Shown: positions 1 to 8,953, counted from the stretch's first letter. The stretch: DNA of 64,000 nt from Pontiellaceae bacterium B12219 (GCA_029432795.1 JARNMJ010000010.1:1-64000), one strand, 5' to 3'. Program-made: numbers and translations. Notes: generated by a model not told the origin, from the letters alone.

Positions 1-231
1 TTAAGTCGAGTCGCCATAAGTCCAATCCGTTAAGACTGATCCAGTCTGTCACAGATATCTTAAATCTGAAATGGATAAGTCCGACAGACTGCTAGAATCT
101 GTTCATTATTTCTTCCTTTTTCTCCAGAATGTGACATTTGATCGGAAATTGTATCAATCTCAGACAGCATTCGTGTGGTAATGCCATCATAGTGTTTTTT
201 CATGCCTGTCATAATTTTTGGCCCTGATATC
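1..231. other. Non-coding stretch at window edge
   Basis: No convincing gene. It lies downstream of the methyltransferase gene, which reads toward it. It contains a small hairpin (AGACT-GATCC-AGTCT near 35-49) and several copies of 'AAGTCC'/'AATCTG'-like words. The one short reading frame here (reverse strand) shows no family features and is treated as noise. Confidence 0.5.
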
Positions 232-1065
232 TTATTTGATGCCCACCACATAGGCGACCCAGCCCTGGACGTTTTCGTAGGTTTTCCGGAGGCGGTAGAT
301 TTCGTCGGACTCGCCTTCGTCGTTAAAGTCGTGCAGATAAACTTCGGCTTTGGAGAAACCTGCTTCCTCCAGAAGCTCCTGCAGTTCCATCAGCGTCCAG
401 AGGCGCCATTCATAGGTGAAGGCTTTTTCAATTTTTCCAAAGCCTGGAACTTTAAAGTGAATGTGGCAGGTGGTGTCGTGGTTGATCGGATTATACGCGG
501 CCTGATCCCAGATATATTCGAAGTCGGGAATTTCGATGCCTTCCGGAGTGGTAAGGCCGGGAATCTCGCGGACATCGTCGCATTTCGCGGTAACGGATTC
601 TGTTCCGCCGTAGATATCGAGAACAAACAGACCTTCTTTGTTCAGCGATTTATAGACCTGTTTGAAATAGTTCCGCAGGACGTTGCGCTGTTTAAAAACA
701 CAGAATGAAAAGTTCAGGGCAAAGGCCAGATCCACCTTGGGCGTGTTTACTTCCAGTACATCGCCGCAGATGAGATGCAGCCGAGCGGCTTGCTTTTCAG
801 TCAGTTCGGATACGTTGTATTTAATGCCCCAGTCGAGGGTGGGCTGATGGTAATCGATGCCCCAGGCTTCGTGCAGTTTACTGCGCTGCACCCAGCGGGC
901 GGCGAGCTTGGCGGTTCCGCAGAAGTCTTCGCGCACCGTCAGGGGTTTGCGTTTCCAATGTCGGGTATAGACCCGTTTCCCGAAGTCGAGGTCGGTGTCT
1001 ACATTTTGAACGGAGGCTTCGTAGAGCCAGTGAATATCTGGGCGATTCTTTTTTTTCTTAGTCAT
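232..1065 (-). CDS. Class I SAM-dependent methyltransferase family protein
   Basis: 277 residues, probably a cytoplasmic methyltransferase of unknown substrate. After a basic start (TKKKKNRPDIHWLYEASVQN) comes a Rossmann-type core: a degenerate SAM motif (VREDFCGTAKLAARWV, about residues 44-59), an acidic strand end (EAWGIDYHQPTLDWG), the LHLICGDVLEV strand, and LDIYGG, placed as in class I enzymes. The 'REDFCGTAKLA' signature recurs in uncharacterised methyltransferases. The C-terminal half (YEWRLWTLMELQELLEEAGF) is typical of the last two strands of the fold. The ATG at 1065 is chosen because the family starts there; no strong ribosome site is visible. It stands alone, with 177 bp to the next gene. 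Confidence 0.75.
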   Translation of the reverse strand: MTKKKKNRPDIHWLYEASVQNVDTDLDFGKRVYTRHWKRKPLTVREDFCGTAKLAARWVQRSKLHEAWGIDYHQPTLDWGIKYNVSELTEKQAARLHLICGDVLEVNTPKVDLAFALNFSFCVFKQRNVLRNYFKQVYKSLNKEGLFVLDIYGGTESVTAKCDDVREIPGLTTPEGIEIPDFEYIWDQAAYNPINHDTTCHIHFKVPGFGKIEKAFTYEWRLWTLMELQELLEEAGFSKAEVYLHDFNDEGESDEIYRLRKTYENVQGWVAYVVGIK

Positions 1066-1129
1066 GATGTGAATTCCGTGATTTGCCTATACGGGGTGCG
1101 TAAGCAGATGCATTGGAAAAATTAATTCT

Positions 1130-1213
1130 GATTGCCGATTTGTGGTACTCAAGCGGGGTCGGCCTTGCTTTTTGCAAGGCTGTCGCGGATTGACCAATCG
1201 AAAATCGGCAATC
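1130..1213. repeat. Intergenic inverted repeat with inner hairpin
   Basis: GATTGCCGATTT (1130-1141) is repeated exactly inverted as AAATCGGCAATC (1202-1213). Between them sits a second hairpin, GCCTTGC-TTTTT-GCAAGGC (1162-1180). It lies between two genes on the same strand. It could be a structured RNA, a weak terminator for the phosphatase gene upstream, or a small mobile repeat. The sequence alone does not decide. Confidence 0.6.
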
Positions 1214-1242
1214 AAATATCGGAAATACTAGACGTAGTCGCA

Positions 1243-2031
1243 TTAGATGCACTTGGTGTAAATGGCCTGCAGTCCTTCAATAAGATGTTCGTTGGAGCAG
1301 AGTGCCGTTGCGCCGTGGAGATCTCCCTTGCGGGGATACGTGGTCATGGTTGCTCCAGCCTGCTGGGCAATCAATCCGCCGGCGACATAGTCCCAGAGAA
1401 AAATGCCGGTTTCAAAAAAGCCGTCGCAGGTTCCATCTGCCACGCGGCAGAGGTCGAGAGCGGCGGCACCGTTGATGCGCACTTTTTTGGTGTTCAATGC
1501 GAGCTCGCGGAACATATCCAAATGCGGTTCATACGTATTTTCCATCTCTTTTGAAAGGCCGGTGAAAATCATCGAGCGTTCCAGTGTATTCGTTTTGGAA
1601 ACGCTGATCGGAACACCGTTGAGTTTGGCGACGTCTTCAATGTGTGCAGTATAATAGCTGCCGAAATCCGGGGCATAAACACAGCCCGCAACGACCTGCT
1701 GATTTTTCCGGACCGCAATGGACGAGCACCAGTATTCAAACCCATGAGAAAAGTTCAGGGTCCCGTCGATCGGATCGATGATCCATTCGTAGGGTGATGA
1801 ATGATTCGGGGCTTCATCTTCCTCGCCAAGAATTCCATGGTCGGGAAACTCCGATTGAATTATGGCTTCGGCTTTTTTCTGGCACTCAACATCGAGCACC
1901 AGTTTGACGTCGTGCGCGAGGTTTTCGTTAGTTTCAAGTCGGCGGTCTTTGTTTTCGAACGCGTGTTTTCCTGCGGCTTCTGCTGCGCAGACTGCCACGT
2001 CGAGCAAGTGGGTTAAGGTGATATCATTCAT
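1243..2031 (-). CDS. Inositol monophosphatase family protein
   Basis: 262 residues from the ATG at 2031; a TTG start at 2073 is possible but falls inside a palindromic repeat. It belongs to the metal-dependent, lithium-sensitive phosphatase family (inositol monophosphatase, SuhB, CysQ-like). The metal-binding motifs are all present: GILGEEDE, the DPIDGTLNFSHG signature (DPIDGTxN) and the late LWDYVAGGLIAQQAG (WD-x2-AG) motif. Length is normal for the family. The likely reaction is hydrolysis of a sugar or inositol phosphate, or 3'-phosphoadenosine 5'-phosphate; the substrate cannot be read from sequence. It is cytoplasmic, with no signal peptide. Confidence 0.88.
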   Translation of the reverse strand: MNDITLTHLLDVAVCAAEAAGKHAFENKDRRLETNENLAHDVKLVLDVECQKKAEAIIQSEFPDHGILGEEDEAPNHSSPYEWIIDPIDGTLNFSHGFEYWCSSIAVRKNQQVVAGCVYAPDFGSYYTAHIEDVAKLNGVPISVSKTNTLERSMIFTGLSKEMENTYEPHLDMFRELALNTKKVRINGAAALDLCRVADGTCDGFFETGIFLWDYVAGGLIAQQAGATMTTYPRKGDLHGATALCSNEHLIEGLQAIYTKCI

Positions 2032-2067
2032 GGGGGTATTAAGCTGAACCCTGCCGGACTTGGCAAC

Positions 2068-2082
2068 TTCCAATCGTTGGAA
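2068..2082. repeat. TTCCAA-N3-TTGGAA palindrome, copy 1
   Basis: TTCCAATCGTTGGAA, extending to a 19-bp palindrome with ACT/AGT flanks. It lies between the gene ending at 2097 and the inositol-phosphatase start. One of eight exact copies in the window. Confidence 0.85.
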
Positions 2083-2096
2083 GTCGAGCTTCCCGC

Positions 2097-2666
2097 TTAT
2101 TTTGAAACGGTGTTATCGAAGGAGGGGTCGCATGCCCGCGGAGTGCTGAAAACGATATTGGCAATGATGGCTTTGCGCAGTTCCGCTTTGTTGCGAAGGG
2201 AATAGTGGATGGTTCCGGCATTGCTGCTTTTCATCTGGGAAGCCGGCATGCGCAAGGAACTGAAACCGGAAGAGAGGGGAGGTATGGCAGCCATTGCTGT
2301 TTTCAGCGATGAGGCATGCAATTCCATCGGTTCTGTTTTGCGGATATTTTCCATCGTCGGCATCGGAATAATTTCGGCCACGGGTTCGGGGTCGGAATCT
2401 GATGTTTCCGCTGTTTCAAACTCTTCCTGTTCTCTGATGTAGTCCGGCCGCTCGAACCCTTTCGGCCAGTCGGGAACCGGCGTTGGTGCGGGTTCAAGTG
2501 TGCCTGCCAGTTTTTCGAAAAAGTCTTCGAGAGAGGAGGGCCCTGATTTTTTCGGCTTTTCCCCGGCAGGCGCAGCAGTTCCCTTCACGCCCTTTTCGAG
2601 CACGAATTTCACGAGGTTGATCACCGCAATTACGATGAAAATTAAGAATGGAATTAAGTCATCCAT
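2097..2666 (-). CDS. Hypothetical single-pass membrane protein of the floA operon
   Basis: 189 residues, family not recognised. Residues about 4-24 (IPFLIFIVIAVINLVKFVLEK) form a single N-terminal membrane helix. The rest is a low-complexity, proline- and acid-rich cytoplasmic tail (APTPVPDW, SDSDPEPVAEIIPMP) and a short basic C-terminal segment (HYSLRNKAELRKAIIANIVFSTPR). 'NKAELRKAIIANIVFSTPRA' resembles short C-terminal tails of other PVC membrane proteins. It follows floA on the same strand, about 80 bp away across an inverted repeat, so it may belong to the membrane-raft operon. Function unknown. Confidence 0.6.
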   Translation of the reverse strand: MDDLIPFLIFIVIAVINLVKFVLEKGVKGTAAPAGEKPKKSGPSSLEDFFEKLAGTLEPAPTPVPDWPKGFERPDYIREQEEFETAETSDSDPEPVAEIIPMPTMENIRKTEPMELHASSLKTAMAAIPPLSSGFSSLRMPASQMKSSNAGTIHYSLRNKAELRKAIIANIVFSTPRACDPSFDNTVSK

Positions 2667-2675
2667 AGCAATGAT

Positions 2676-2741
2676 GAATTTAGAAGTCAGAATGAAGAAT
2701 GGTCTGCGGGAGAATGATTCTTCATTCTGAAATCTGCATTC
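2676..2741. repeat. Large imperfect inverted repeat between floA and its downstream gene
   Basis: TCAGAATGAAGAAT (2687-2700) is perfectly inverted at 2717-2730 with a 16-nt loop. The match continues imperfectly outward to about 25-nt arms. It could form a strong RNA hairpin that separates expression of floA from the downstream gene, or it could be a small dispersed repeat. There is no T-tract suited to a terminator on the minus strand. Confidence 0.65.
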
Positions 2742-2745
2742 TTAA

Positions 2746-3765
2746 TTATTTCCCTTTTCCTTCAGGTTCGTCATCCCCACCGGCGAGTGATTCGCGCATG
2801 GAGGTGTCGGCCATAATGTTCTGCATGCGGTAGAAATCCATCACACCCAGATTGCCCTGACGGAAGGCTTCGGCCATGGCCAGCGGAACTTCGGCCTGTG
2901 CTTCAATCACTTTCGCCTGCATTTCCTGCACGCGGGCGCGCATTTCCTGCTCGGTGGCAATGGCCATGGCGCGACGGCCTTCGGCTTCGGCCTGCCGCAT
3001 AATCTTGTCGGCATCGGCGCGGTCGGTTTCAAGTTTGGCTCCCACGTTGGAGATCTGCCCGACGCCCGCCACTGAAATGTCGGCGATATCGATTGAAACA
3101 ATTTCGAAGGCGGTCTGGGCATCCAGTCCGCTTTCGAGCACCTTGCGGCTGATGGAATCCGGGTTTTCGAGCACGTTCTTATAGGAGGCCATCGAACCGA
3201 TGGCGCTGACGATGCCCTGGCCCACACGGGCAATAATGGTTTCTTCTGTGGCACCGCCGACGAGGCGTTCGAGATTGGTTCGAACCGTTACACGCGCTTT
3301 TACGAGAAGACGAATGCCATCTTTGGCAACGGCGTCGAGCATTCCATTGGAAGAGCTTGCGCCGGGGCAGTCGATGACTTTCGGGTTCACGGAGGTCTGT
3401 ACGGCGTCCACAATATTACGACCGGCCAGGTCAATTGCGGCGGCCTGCTGGAAGGTCAGTGCAATGTTGGCTTTGTCGGCGGCAATCAGTGCGCGGACCA
3501 CATTCTGCATGCTTCCGCCGGCCAGATAGTGCGCCTCAAGAATGCTGCAGTTCATTTCGATGCCGGCTTTTGCCGCGGAAATATAGGTGAGCACGACCTG
3601 GTTTGGAGGCACGCGGCGCAGCCGCATTCCGACGAGGTCGCCCCAGACTTTGACTTTTACACCGGAGAAGGTTGCACGCACCCACAGTCCAATGACGGGA
3701 AGCACAAAGACCAGAAAGGCTAAAACCAGTGCTGCTAGAATGATTATTGCGGGCCATGAGTTCAT
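2746..3765 (-). CDS. floA: Flotillin-like protein FloA
   Basis: 339 residues, the expected length for the FloA (former UPF0365/YqfA) family of membrane-microdomain scaffolds. Residues about 5-28 form the membrane helix. The SPFH-like core follows, with family-typical stretches [45 protein letters not shown] and [12 protein letters not shown]. The C-terminal third is an Ala/Glu-rich coiled coil ([25 protein letters not shown]) that drives oligomerisation. The start ATG overlaps the stop of the upstream gene (ATGA) and has a strong GGAGGA site. Together with NfeD two genes upstream it makes the known nfeD-floA pair; here a bactofilin-like membrane protein is inserted between them. Confidence 0.95.
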   Translation of the reverse strand: MNSWPAIIILAALVLAFLVFVLPVIGLWVRATFSGVKVKVWGDLVGMRLRRVPPNQVVLTYISAAKAGIEMNCSILEAHYLAGGSMQNVVRALIAADKANIALTFQQAAAIDLAGRNIVDAVQTSVNPKVIDCPGASSSNGMLDAVAKDGIRLLVKARVTVRTNLERLVGGATEETIIARVGQGIVSAIGSMASYKNVLENPDSISRKVLESGLDAQTAFEIVSIDIADISVAGVGQISNVGAKLETDRADADKIMRQAEAEGRRAMAIATEQEMRARVQEMQAKVIEAQAEVPLAMAEAFRQGNLGVMDFYRMQNIMADTSMRESLAGGDDEPEGKGK

Positions 3766-4943
3766 TTCTTATCCTCCTCGGAGTTGAATTTTTCGTCTCT
3801 TAATTCTTCAAGTTTTTTCAAATTATGCGGGACCTGCAGGATCAATCGCCGCTTCTCAAGCAGGGAGAGAATAAGCGATCCCATGCCGAGCCACAAGACT
3901 ATCATTTGAACCGGTACGCCGATCGCCGGGAAAATGGTGGACGCATAGATGACCGCAAGGCCCAGCGCCATTGCCGCAAGAACGAATCCGATTGAACTGT
4001 TTTTCCTGCGCAACAGCATGGTCCCGACCGTGAGGCCCATGATGATACGGCTGAGATAGACCATAATTCCCCAGGAGGTAAGCAGTAAGGCACCGAGCGG
4101 CACGCCGACCAGCGAGGAAATGCTCATGATTCCAAAGATTGGAAGGGCGCCTGAAGCCAATAAACCCACCAGCAGACATTTCAGCGGGGAACGTTTAATC
4201 AGCTGCGTAGCCATGGCCGTGGTCATAGGGAAGAGGGTAATGAACGGAATTCCGGCGATGAATGCCGCCATAAACCAGATCCCTATTTTGTACAGGCGGG
4301 CAGAGGTGAGCAGAGCGGGCGGGAGAATACGCTGCAGTCGCCCGTCAATGATGCCCTCGTCGGGATAGAGAATTTTAGGGGCTTTATAAAGCAGATCGCC
4401 CTGCAGACGGGTGCCGGGCGTGAGCAGAATATCCTGCGAGGTGATCCGTGTGTTTCCGCCGATGGTGCCGGCCAGTGTGGCAATCCGGGAGGCGGTGATG
4501 CTGGCATCGCCTTCAATCAGACCTTCCTGCACGACGCTGTTGGCCAGAATCAGGGCATCGCCTTCAATAACTGCATTGGTGCTGATGACGACTGTATCGG
4601 CAATTACCATGAGGTTGCCGGCAACCGCACCGTTTATTTTTACGGTTTGGGAAAACAGCCGGAGATTTCGTTCGCAGACCCCGTTGAGTGCGGCCTCTAT
4701 CGATGCGGCACCGGTTACATTTCCGTTGTATCTTCCGTTCAGAATGAGCGGACTGCCGGTGATGATGTTGAGGTCGTTTTCAAAGGTGCCATCGGTGGTG
4801 GAGATTGCTGAGAGGACCCAGACTTCATCTTCGACAATGGAGGTGCTGCCAATCAGATAGGTATTGGTTGCAATAAATTCCGTGGCGTGAGCCTGCAGAG
4901 TGAAAAGCGTGAGCGCAGTGGCTAGGATACATTTAATGTTCAT
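3762..4943 (-). CDS. Bactofilin-like polytopic membrane protein
   Basis: 393 residues. Residues 1-20 look like a signal peptide ([15 protein letters not shown]). About 25-200 form a beta-helix-like stretch with bactofilin/polymer-forming character: repeated short strands such as [19 protein letters not shown] and [21 protein letters not shown]. About 215-375 hold four or five hydrophobic helices ([38 protein letters not shown] and others), and the tail is charged. Known proteins with this layout are annotated 'polymer-forming cytoskeletal/membrane protein'. The signal peptide places the polymer-forming part outside the cytoplasm, unlike classical bactofilins. It is translationally coupled to floA (ATGA) and starts 4 nt after nfeD. 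Role inferred: envelope scaffold working with FloA. Confidence 0.75.
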   Translation of the reverse strand: MNIKCILATALTLFTLQAHATEFIATNTYLIGSTSIVEDEVWVLSAISTTDGTFENDLNIITGSPLILNGRYNGNVTGAASIEAALNGVCERNLRLFSQTVKINGAVAGNLMVIADTVVISTNAVIEGDALILANSVVQEGLIEGDASITASRIATLAGTIGGNTRITSQDILLTPGTRLQGDLLYKAPKILYPDEGIIDGRLQRILPPALLTSARLYKIGIWFMAAFIAGIPFITLFPMTTAMATQLIKRSPLKCLLVGLLASGALPIFGIMSISSLVGVPLGALLLTSWGIMVYLSRIIMGLTVGTMLLRRKNSSIGFVLAAMALGLAVIYASTIFPAIGVPVQMIVLWLGMGSLILSLLEKRRLILQVPHNLKKLEELRDEKFNSEEDKK

Positions 4944-4947
4944 GAAT

Positions 4948-5418
4948 TTATGCCTTCACAACGGTGATGTTTCCGCCGGAGGTTGAAGAAACTTTGATGG
5001 CACCACCGGCCTCGATCCATTCGCCATCGGCGATGACGTCGAAGCGTTTCCCGTTAAAGCGGGCAATGCCGGAAGGACGTAAGGTGGAAACCGCTTCGCC
5101 AACGGCTCCGATTTCAAGCTCGATGGTTTTGTGCGATTTATATTCCGCAGAGTTGGCCTGCAGCGAAAGCGTTTTTCCCATGCGGCTTTTCGGGAAATAT
5201 TTAATCCAGACGACAAAAGTCAGTACGCCGAAAATCAGCAGGGAAAGGGCACTGATCAGGTTCCAGGGCTCGGAAAAGTTGCGCCAGCCGACGGTGGCAG
5301 CAACCAGCCAGGCCGCGCAACCGAAGATGCCGAGAATACCGCCCGGCACAATAATTTCCAGACCGATCAGAATGAAGCCGGTCAGCAGCAGGGTCAGATA
5401 AAGGGTTATAGGTTCCAT
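4948..5418 (-). CDS. NfeD family protein
   Basis: 156 residues, short-form NfeD. Three hydrophobic segments are visible: about 4-25 (LYLTLLLTGFILIGLEIIVPGG), 28-45 and 52-75. A C-terminal OB-fold-like beta domain follows (IGAVGEAVSTLRPSGIARFNGKRFDVIADGEWIEAGGAIKV), as in short NfeD proteins. NfeD proteins pair with flotillin/stomatin-type proteins, and here floA is two genes downstream on the same transcript. It is probably the first gene of the raft operon; the 105 bp upstream hold no other gene. Confidence 0.9.
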   Translation of the reverse strand: MEPITLYLTLLLTGFILIGLEIIVPGGILGIFGCAAWLVAATVGWRNFSEPWNLISALSLLIFGVLTFVVWIKYFPKSRMGKTLSLQANSAEYKSHKTIELEIGAVGEAVSTLRPSGIARFNGKRFDVIADGEWIEAGGAIKVSSTSGGNITVVKA

Positions 5419-5523
5419 AAGCGGAATAGTAGAGAACGGACGGAATAATGGAAGGTTGGATTATGGGAGAGTTCGCCGGCCATTCAGCCCGGTTTTCAGC
5501 TGGGCCATACCACGGGGCGGTTG

Positions 5524-5832
5524 TTAATAGGACCCGGTTTCTTCCGGAAAGTGGAAAATGGTTTCGTTGGTGCGGGCATAGCCGACTTCGTGCGCAACTT
5601 TTTCGACAAAGCTGGGGTCGGAGGTGAAACGGCGCTGTTTTTCCTTGAGATCCTGTTCCGCCGAAAGGGTCACGCTGATGCGCTGCTGCAGTTCATCGTG
5701 CTTTTCCTGATATTCCTGCAATTGTTTCACCTTCGGTTGAAAGGCCAGAACAACCCCGACGCCTGCCATGAAGATGATGGCAACGAGTACGATCCGGTTG
5801 ATCAGATTCCAATATTTTTCCGTCTGTTGCAT
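5524..5832 (-). CDS. FtsB/DivIC-like septum formation initiator protein
   Basis: 102 residues from the ATG at 5832; a longer frame to 5910 exists but its extra N-terminus is not typical. Short basic N-terminus, one membrane helix (IVLVAIIFMAGVGVVLAF, about 16-33), then a coiled coil (KVKQLQEYQEKHDELQQRISVTLSAEQDLKEKQR) and a C-terminal motif (FVEKVAHEVGYARTNETIFHF). This matches the 'septum formation initiator' family, where the R-x-x-x-GYxRPxE-type end contacts the divisome. It would help link FtsQ/FtsL-type proteins at the septum. No division genes lie next to it, so the role rests on architecture. Confidence 0.8.
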   Translation of the reverse strand: MQQTEKYWNLINRIVLVAIIFMAGVGVVLAFQPKVKQLQEYQEKHDELQQRISVTLSAEQDLKEKQRRFTSDPSFVEKVAHEVGYARTNETIFHFPEETGSY

Positions 5833-5959
5833 GGGTTTTGTGAGCCGTGAAAGTTGAGCCGTAAAATATAACGGGAATTCCGGAATCAACAAGTCCGTTT
5901 GCCATAGCAATTTCCGACCTGCTGATCTCCGGAAAGACCTACAGGCTTAAGAAAGAATA

Positions 5960-7129
5960 TTATAAACCGTAGGCTTTGATGAAGCGCTCTGTATCGAAAT
6001 GCTGCTCAAACAAGTCAACAATTGAGGCGTGTTTTATCCGGTCGTACAGCTGCAGTTTGGTGTTGCTGAAGCATTTGTAGAGTGTTGCATCCGTATCGGC
6101 GGTATCCTGCATGACTGCAATACAGGGCAGGGCACTGTTTGCAAGCGTCTGTATGCTTTCAAGGTCCGGCATTGAATCGGTGGCGCAGGTAATGATAATC
6201 CCGCCGAGCTTGTCACCGCCGAGTTTATTGTTGAAATCGATAATGCGTTGCAGACGGCGGTGGGATCCGGATGCAATCACGGCAATATCGCGCGGCCGCA
6301 GACTGGTTTCCGGATTAAAGACATCGATGTCTTGCGAAATGATTTTCACCTTGCGGCACGGCTGGTGCCAGGCTCCGGGACATTTTCCGCCTTTGATGGT
6401 GCGGTGGTCCTTGAAACTGTGGCTGATCAAATGCATGGAGGGGTTGTTCAGATATTTAACCGTTGGCATATAGCCGAAGACTTTCAGCGAGGGGGTCCAC
6501 TCCGGGAAAATACGATCGAGCGCCTTTTCGGTGAGCACCTCCGACATCGAGTCCAGTTTCGATGGCAGCACTTTATTAAAGAGCACGCCGGCCACCTGGC
6601 TGTGGTGATGGGCGAAATAGGAAAGGTCAACTTCCAGCTCGTCAAGTGTACGGCCAATGCCGCCTCCTACGAGATACAGAATTTTGGCACCCAGCAGATT
6701 TGCGACCCGTGCATTGGAAAGCCCGACCACCGAACCCACGCCCGGGTGTCCGGTGCCTTCAGCAATGATCAGCTTTTTGTCGGATAAGGAGACCATGGTT
6801 TCGTGAATATTTTTTTCAAACCGGGCGGTGATTTCTTTCTGGCTGCTTCCGGTGATGTATTCCTTGGTGACGCCGGAAACCACGCGGACCGGAGAAAGCA
6901 TGCCCATGTCGGGCATGTCGAGCCCGGTAAATTCTTTGACGATACGCACATCTTTATCGATTTTCTGACCGTTCGGCAGGGTGATCATTTCCTGACCGAC
7001 GGGTTTGAAATAGCCGATATCCGCCGGGTCGATGATTTTACTGATCGCTGAAATGAGGCCAAGACTGGTGACGGTTTTCCCAGCGTGCTGACGCTCGCCG
7101 GCAATGAATACAACTGGGGGGTTCTTCAT
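5960..7129 (-). CDS. BioD-like P-loop / DRTGG domain protein
   Basis: 389 residues from the ATG at 7129. The N-terminal domain is a dethiobiotin-synthetase-like P-loop NTPase: FIAGERQHAGKTVTSLGLI holds the Walker A motif near residues 8-21, and LIIAEGTGHPGVGSVVGLSNARVANLLGAKILYLVGGGIGRT is the family signature around the Walker B region. The later part (about 215-320) resembles a DRTGG regulatory domain, as in the N-terminus of long phosphotransacetylases. There is no acetyltransferase domain, so this is not a Pta enzyme. Its ATG overlaps the stop of the upstream oxidoreductase (ATGA), so the two are translated together. The function of this family is unknown; a nucleotide-sensing role is an inference. 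Confidence 0.75.
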   Translation of the reverse strand: MKNPPVVFIAGERQHAGKTVTSLGLISAISKIIDPADIGYFKPVGQEMITLPNGQKIDKDVRIVKEFTGLDMPDMGMLSPVRVVSGVTKEYITGSSQKEITARFEKNIHETMVSLSDKKLIIAEGTGHPGVGSVVGLSNARVANLLGAKILYLVGGGIGRTLDELEVDLSYFAHHHSQVAGVLFNKVLPSKLDSMSEVLTEKALDRIFPEWTPSLKVFGYMPTVKYLNNPSMHLISHSFKDHRTIKGGKCPGAWHQPCRKVKIISQDIDVFNPETSLRPRDIAVIASGSHRRLQRIIDFNNKLGGDKLGGIIITCATDSMPDLESIQTLANSALPCIAVMQDTADTDATLYKCFSNTKLQLYDRIKHASIVDLFEQHFDTERFIKAYGL

Positions 7130-8892
7130 GATGCGCTCTCCGGTTTTTCTGCAGTGTTGTGGATCGAGGGTTCGATGCAAAGGGAAACTTTCTGCAGATT
7201 GATGGCATCGACGGGGCAGGCTTTCAGGCAGGCGCCGCAGCGAATACACTCATCCTGATTAATCCAGATCAGATTCATTTCGCGAACGTAGTCAGTGGAT
7301 TCGAAGGCCACCACTTTCCCGCCGTCATCGTGTTCGATGGTTTTCAGCATCAGAATACACTCAGGGCGCGGCTTGGCTTTCAGGCACCAGTCGCACTTGA
7401 TGCATTTGTCCTGATCGATCTCAAATTTATAGTGGCAGCGATAGCAACGATTTGCTTCCTGAACGGCACTTTTTTCATCATAGCCGATTTCAACTTCTCC
7501 CATTAAACTGCGGTCGGCGACGGGGCGAACGGGCATATGCTGCCGGGGAATGCGGTCCATTTCGGGAGTGCGGCCGGTGATGGTGGCGGGTTCAACCTGA
7601 ACGGATTTTTTCAGACGTATTTCGCCCATCAGAAAGTGATCCACCTTTTCGGCGATGGTTTTGGCATGGCCGATGGCGTCGATCAGCGAAGACGCGCCGG
7701 AAGCATAATCGCCGGCAGCAAAGATTTTTCCGAGTTGTTCCAGACTCTGGAACTCTGTGGTTTCACTTTCCCAGGCGTGGTCCGGAAACTGGCCGGTTGC
7801 CAGCAGGACGGTATCGGCCGGAACATCGAATTCTTCGTGGGTGCCGGTACGGTGAAACCGCATGCCGGTGAGACGTCCGTCATTTTCCAAATAGGCGATC
7901 GGCGTGGCGTGGCATTCGAGCGGGATGCCTTCGGCATCGAGCTCTTCCAGTTCGCCGGGTGTTACACGCATGACGTCTTTGGAGCGGCGATACAGCACCT
8001 TGAGATCCCATTGTGCGGTTTGGGCGCCGAGCCGCTGGGCGGTACGGGCACAATCCATGGCGGTGAATCCGCCGCCAATGACAATCACGTTCTGCCCGAT
8101 CGCTGCCGCCCCGTTTTCATTCACATCCAGCAGAAAATCGAGTCCATGGCGAATGCCGGGAAGTTCATGGCCGGGAATATTCAGCAGATTGGGTTTGAGG
8201 GTTCCGGCGGCCATCACGACGGCATCGAAGTCTTCCAATAGCTGGATGGTGGTCAGATCGCTTCCAATGGTTGTATTGCACCGGATTTCAATGCCGAGTC
8301 CGGTGATCTGGGCGATTTCGCGGTCGATGATTTCGCGCGGCAACCGGAATTCAGGAATGCCCTGGTTCAACATACCGCCGGGCGTGCCGTGTTTTTCAAA
8401 AACAGTGACCGAATGGCCGAGCAGTTTGAGGTTGCGCGCGGCGGTCAGCCCGGCCACGCCGGAACCGATGACGGCGACTTTTTTTCCAGAGTCTGGAAAC
8501 CACGGATCAAGCAAAACGGGTTCCGAACCCTGGAAATCGGCGGCGGAACGTTTGGAAAAGCAGATCGCCACGGAATCGCCGAGGCCGTCATAGCCGTGGC
8601 GGCAGGCCGATTCGCAGGGGCGTGAGCAGACGCGGCCCAGCACAGCGGGAAAGACGTTTTCGATGAGATTAATCCGGTAGGCTTCCGCCGGCTTTCCTTC
8701 CGCAACTGCTGTCAGGTAGGCCGGAATATCGGTTCCGGCAGGGCAGGCTTTCTGGCAGGGAATATTGGTTTCCAACCATTGGAAATCTTTGGCGGCCGTT
8801 CCTTTTCCGGTTTTTACCGAGAGTTCGGCAGTGGGGGAATGCGGCCGCTCTACGGGCTTGAATAGGTTCTTGATTTGTCCTGAAAAATCCAT
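7126..8892 (-). CDS. GltD-like FAD/NAD(P) oxidoreductase with Fe-S domains
   Basis: 588 residues from the ATG at 8892. The N-terminal Fe-S helical domain of the glutamate-synthase small-subunit type has CQKACPAGTDIPAYL and CSRPCESACRHG. Next come an FAD site (AVIGSGVAGLTAARNL, about 155) and an NAD(P) site (VIVIGGGFTAMDCARTAQRLG). The C-terminal ferredoxin-like domain has two cysteine sets: CIKCDWCLKAKPRPEC, where the fourth Cys is unusually spaced, and the canonical CIRCGACLKACPVDA. No glutamate-synthase large subunit lies nearby, so it more likely moves electrons between NAD(P)H and ferredoxin or another partner. It is co-transcribed and translationally coupled with the DRTGG protein downstream. 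Confidence 0.85.
   Translation of the reverse strand: MDFSGQIKNLFKPVERPHSPTAELSVKTGKGTAAKDFQWLETNIPCQKACPAGTDIPAYLTAVAEGKPAEAYRINLIENVFPAVLGRVCSRPCESACRHGYDGLGDSVAICFSKRSAADFQGSEPVLLDPWFPDSGKKVAVIGSGVAGLTAARNLKLLGHSVTVFEKHGTPGGMLNQGIPEFRLPREIIDREIAQITGLGIEIRCNTTIGSDLTTIQLLEDFDAVVMAAGTLKPNLLNIPGHELPGIRHGLDFLLDVNENGAAAIGQNVIVIGGGFTAMDCARTAQRLGAQTAQWDLKVLYRRSKDVMRVTPGELEELDAEGIPLECHATPIAYLENDGRLTGMRFHRTGTHEEFDVPADTVLLATGQFPDHAWESETTEFQSLEQLGKIFAAGDYASGASSLIDAIGHAKTIAEKVDHFLMGEIRLKKSVQVEPATITGRTPEMDRIPRQHMPVRPVADRSLMGEVEIGYDEKSAVQEANRCYRCHYKFEIDQDKCIKCDWCLKAKPRPECILMLKTIEHDDGGKVVAFESTDYVREMNLIWINQDECIRCGACLKACPVDAINLQKVSLCIEPSIHNTAEKPESAS
8770..8784. repeat. TTCCAA-N3-TTGGAA palindrome, copy 2
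   Basis: TTCCAACCATTGGAA inside the oxidoreductase gene, near its 5' end; it extends by one base pair on each side. Confidence 0.85.
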
Positions 8893-8953
8893 AGGGCCTA
8901 ATCCTATCCAGACGGAATAAGAATGCGAGCAATTTAGATTAGGTCTTAACAAT

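Noticed and set aside
5960-7129. Phosphate acetyltransferase (pta) or dethiobiotin synthetase (bioD)
   Set aside because: It has the P-loop and DRTGG-like parts but no acetyltransferase domain, and no biotin genes are near.
7126-8892. Glutamate synthase small subunit
   Set aside because: No large subunit nearby and an added ferredoxin-like C-terminus; only the fold is shared.
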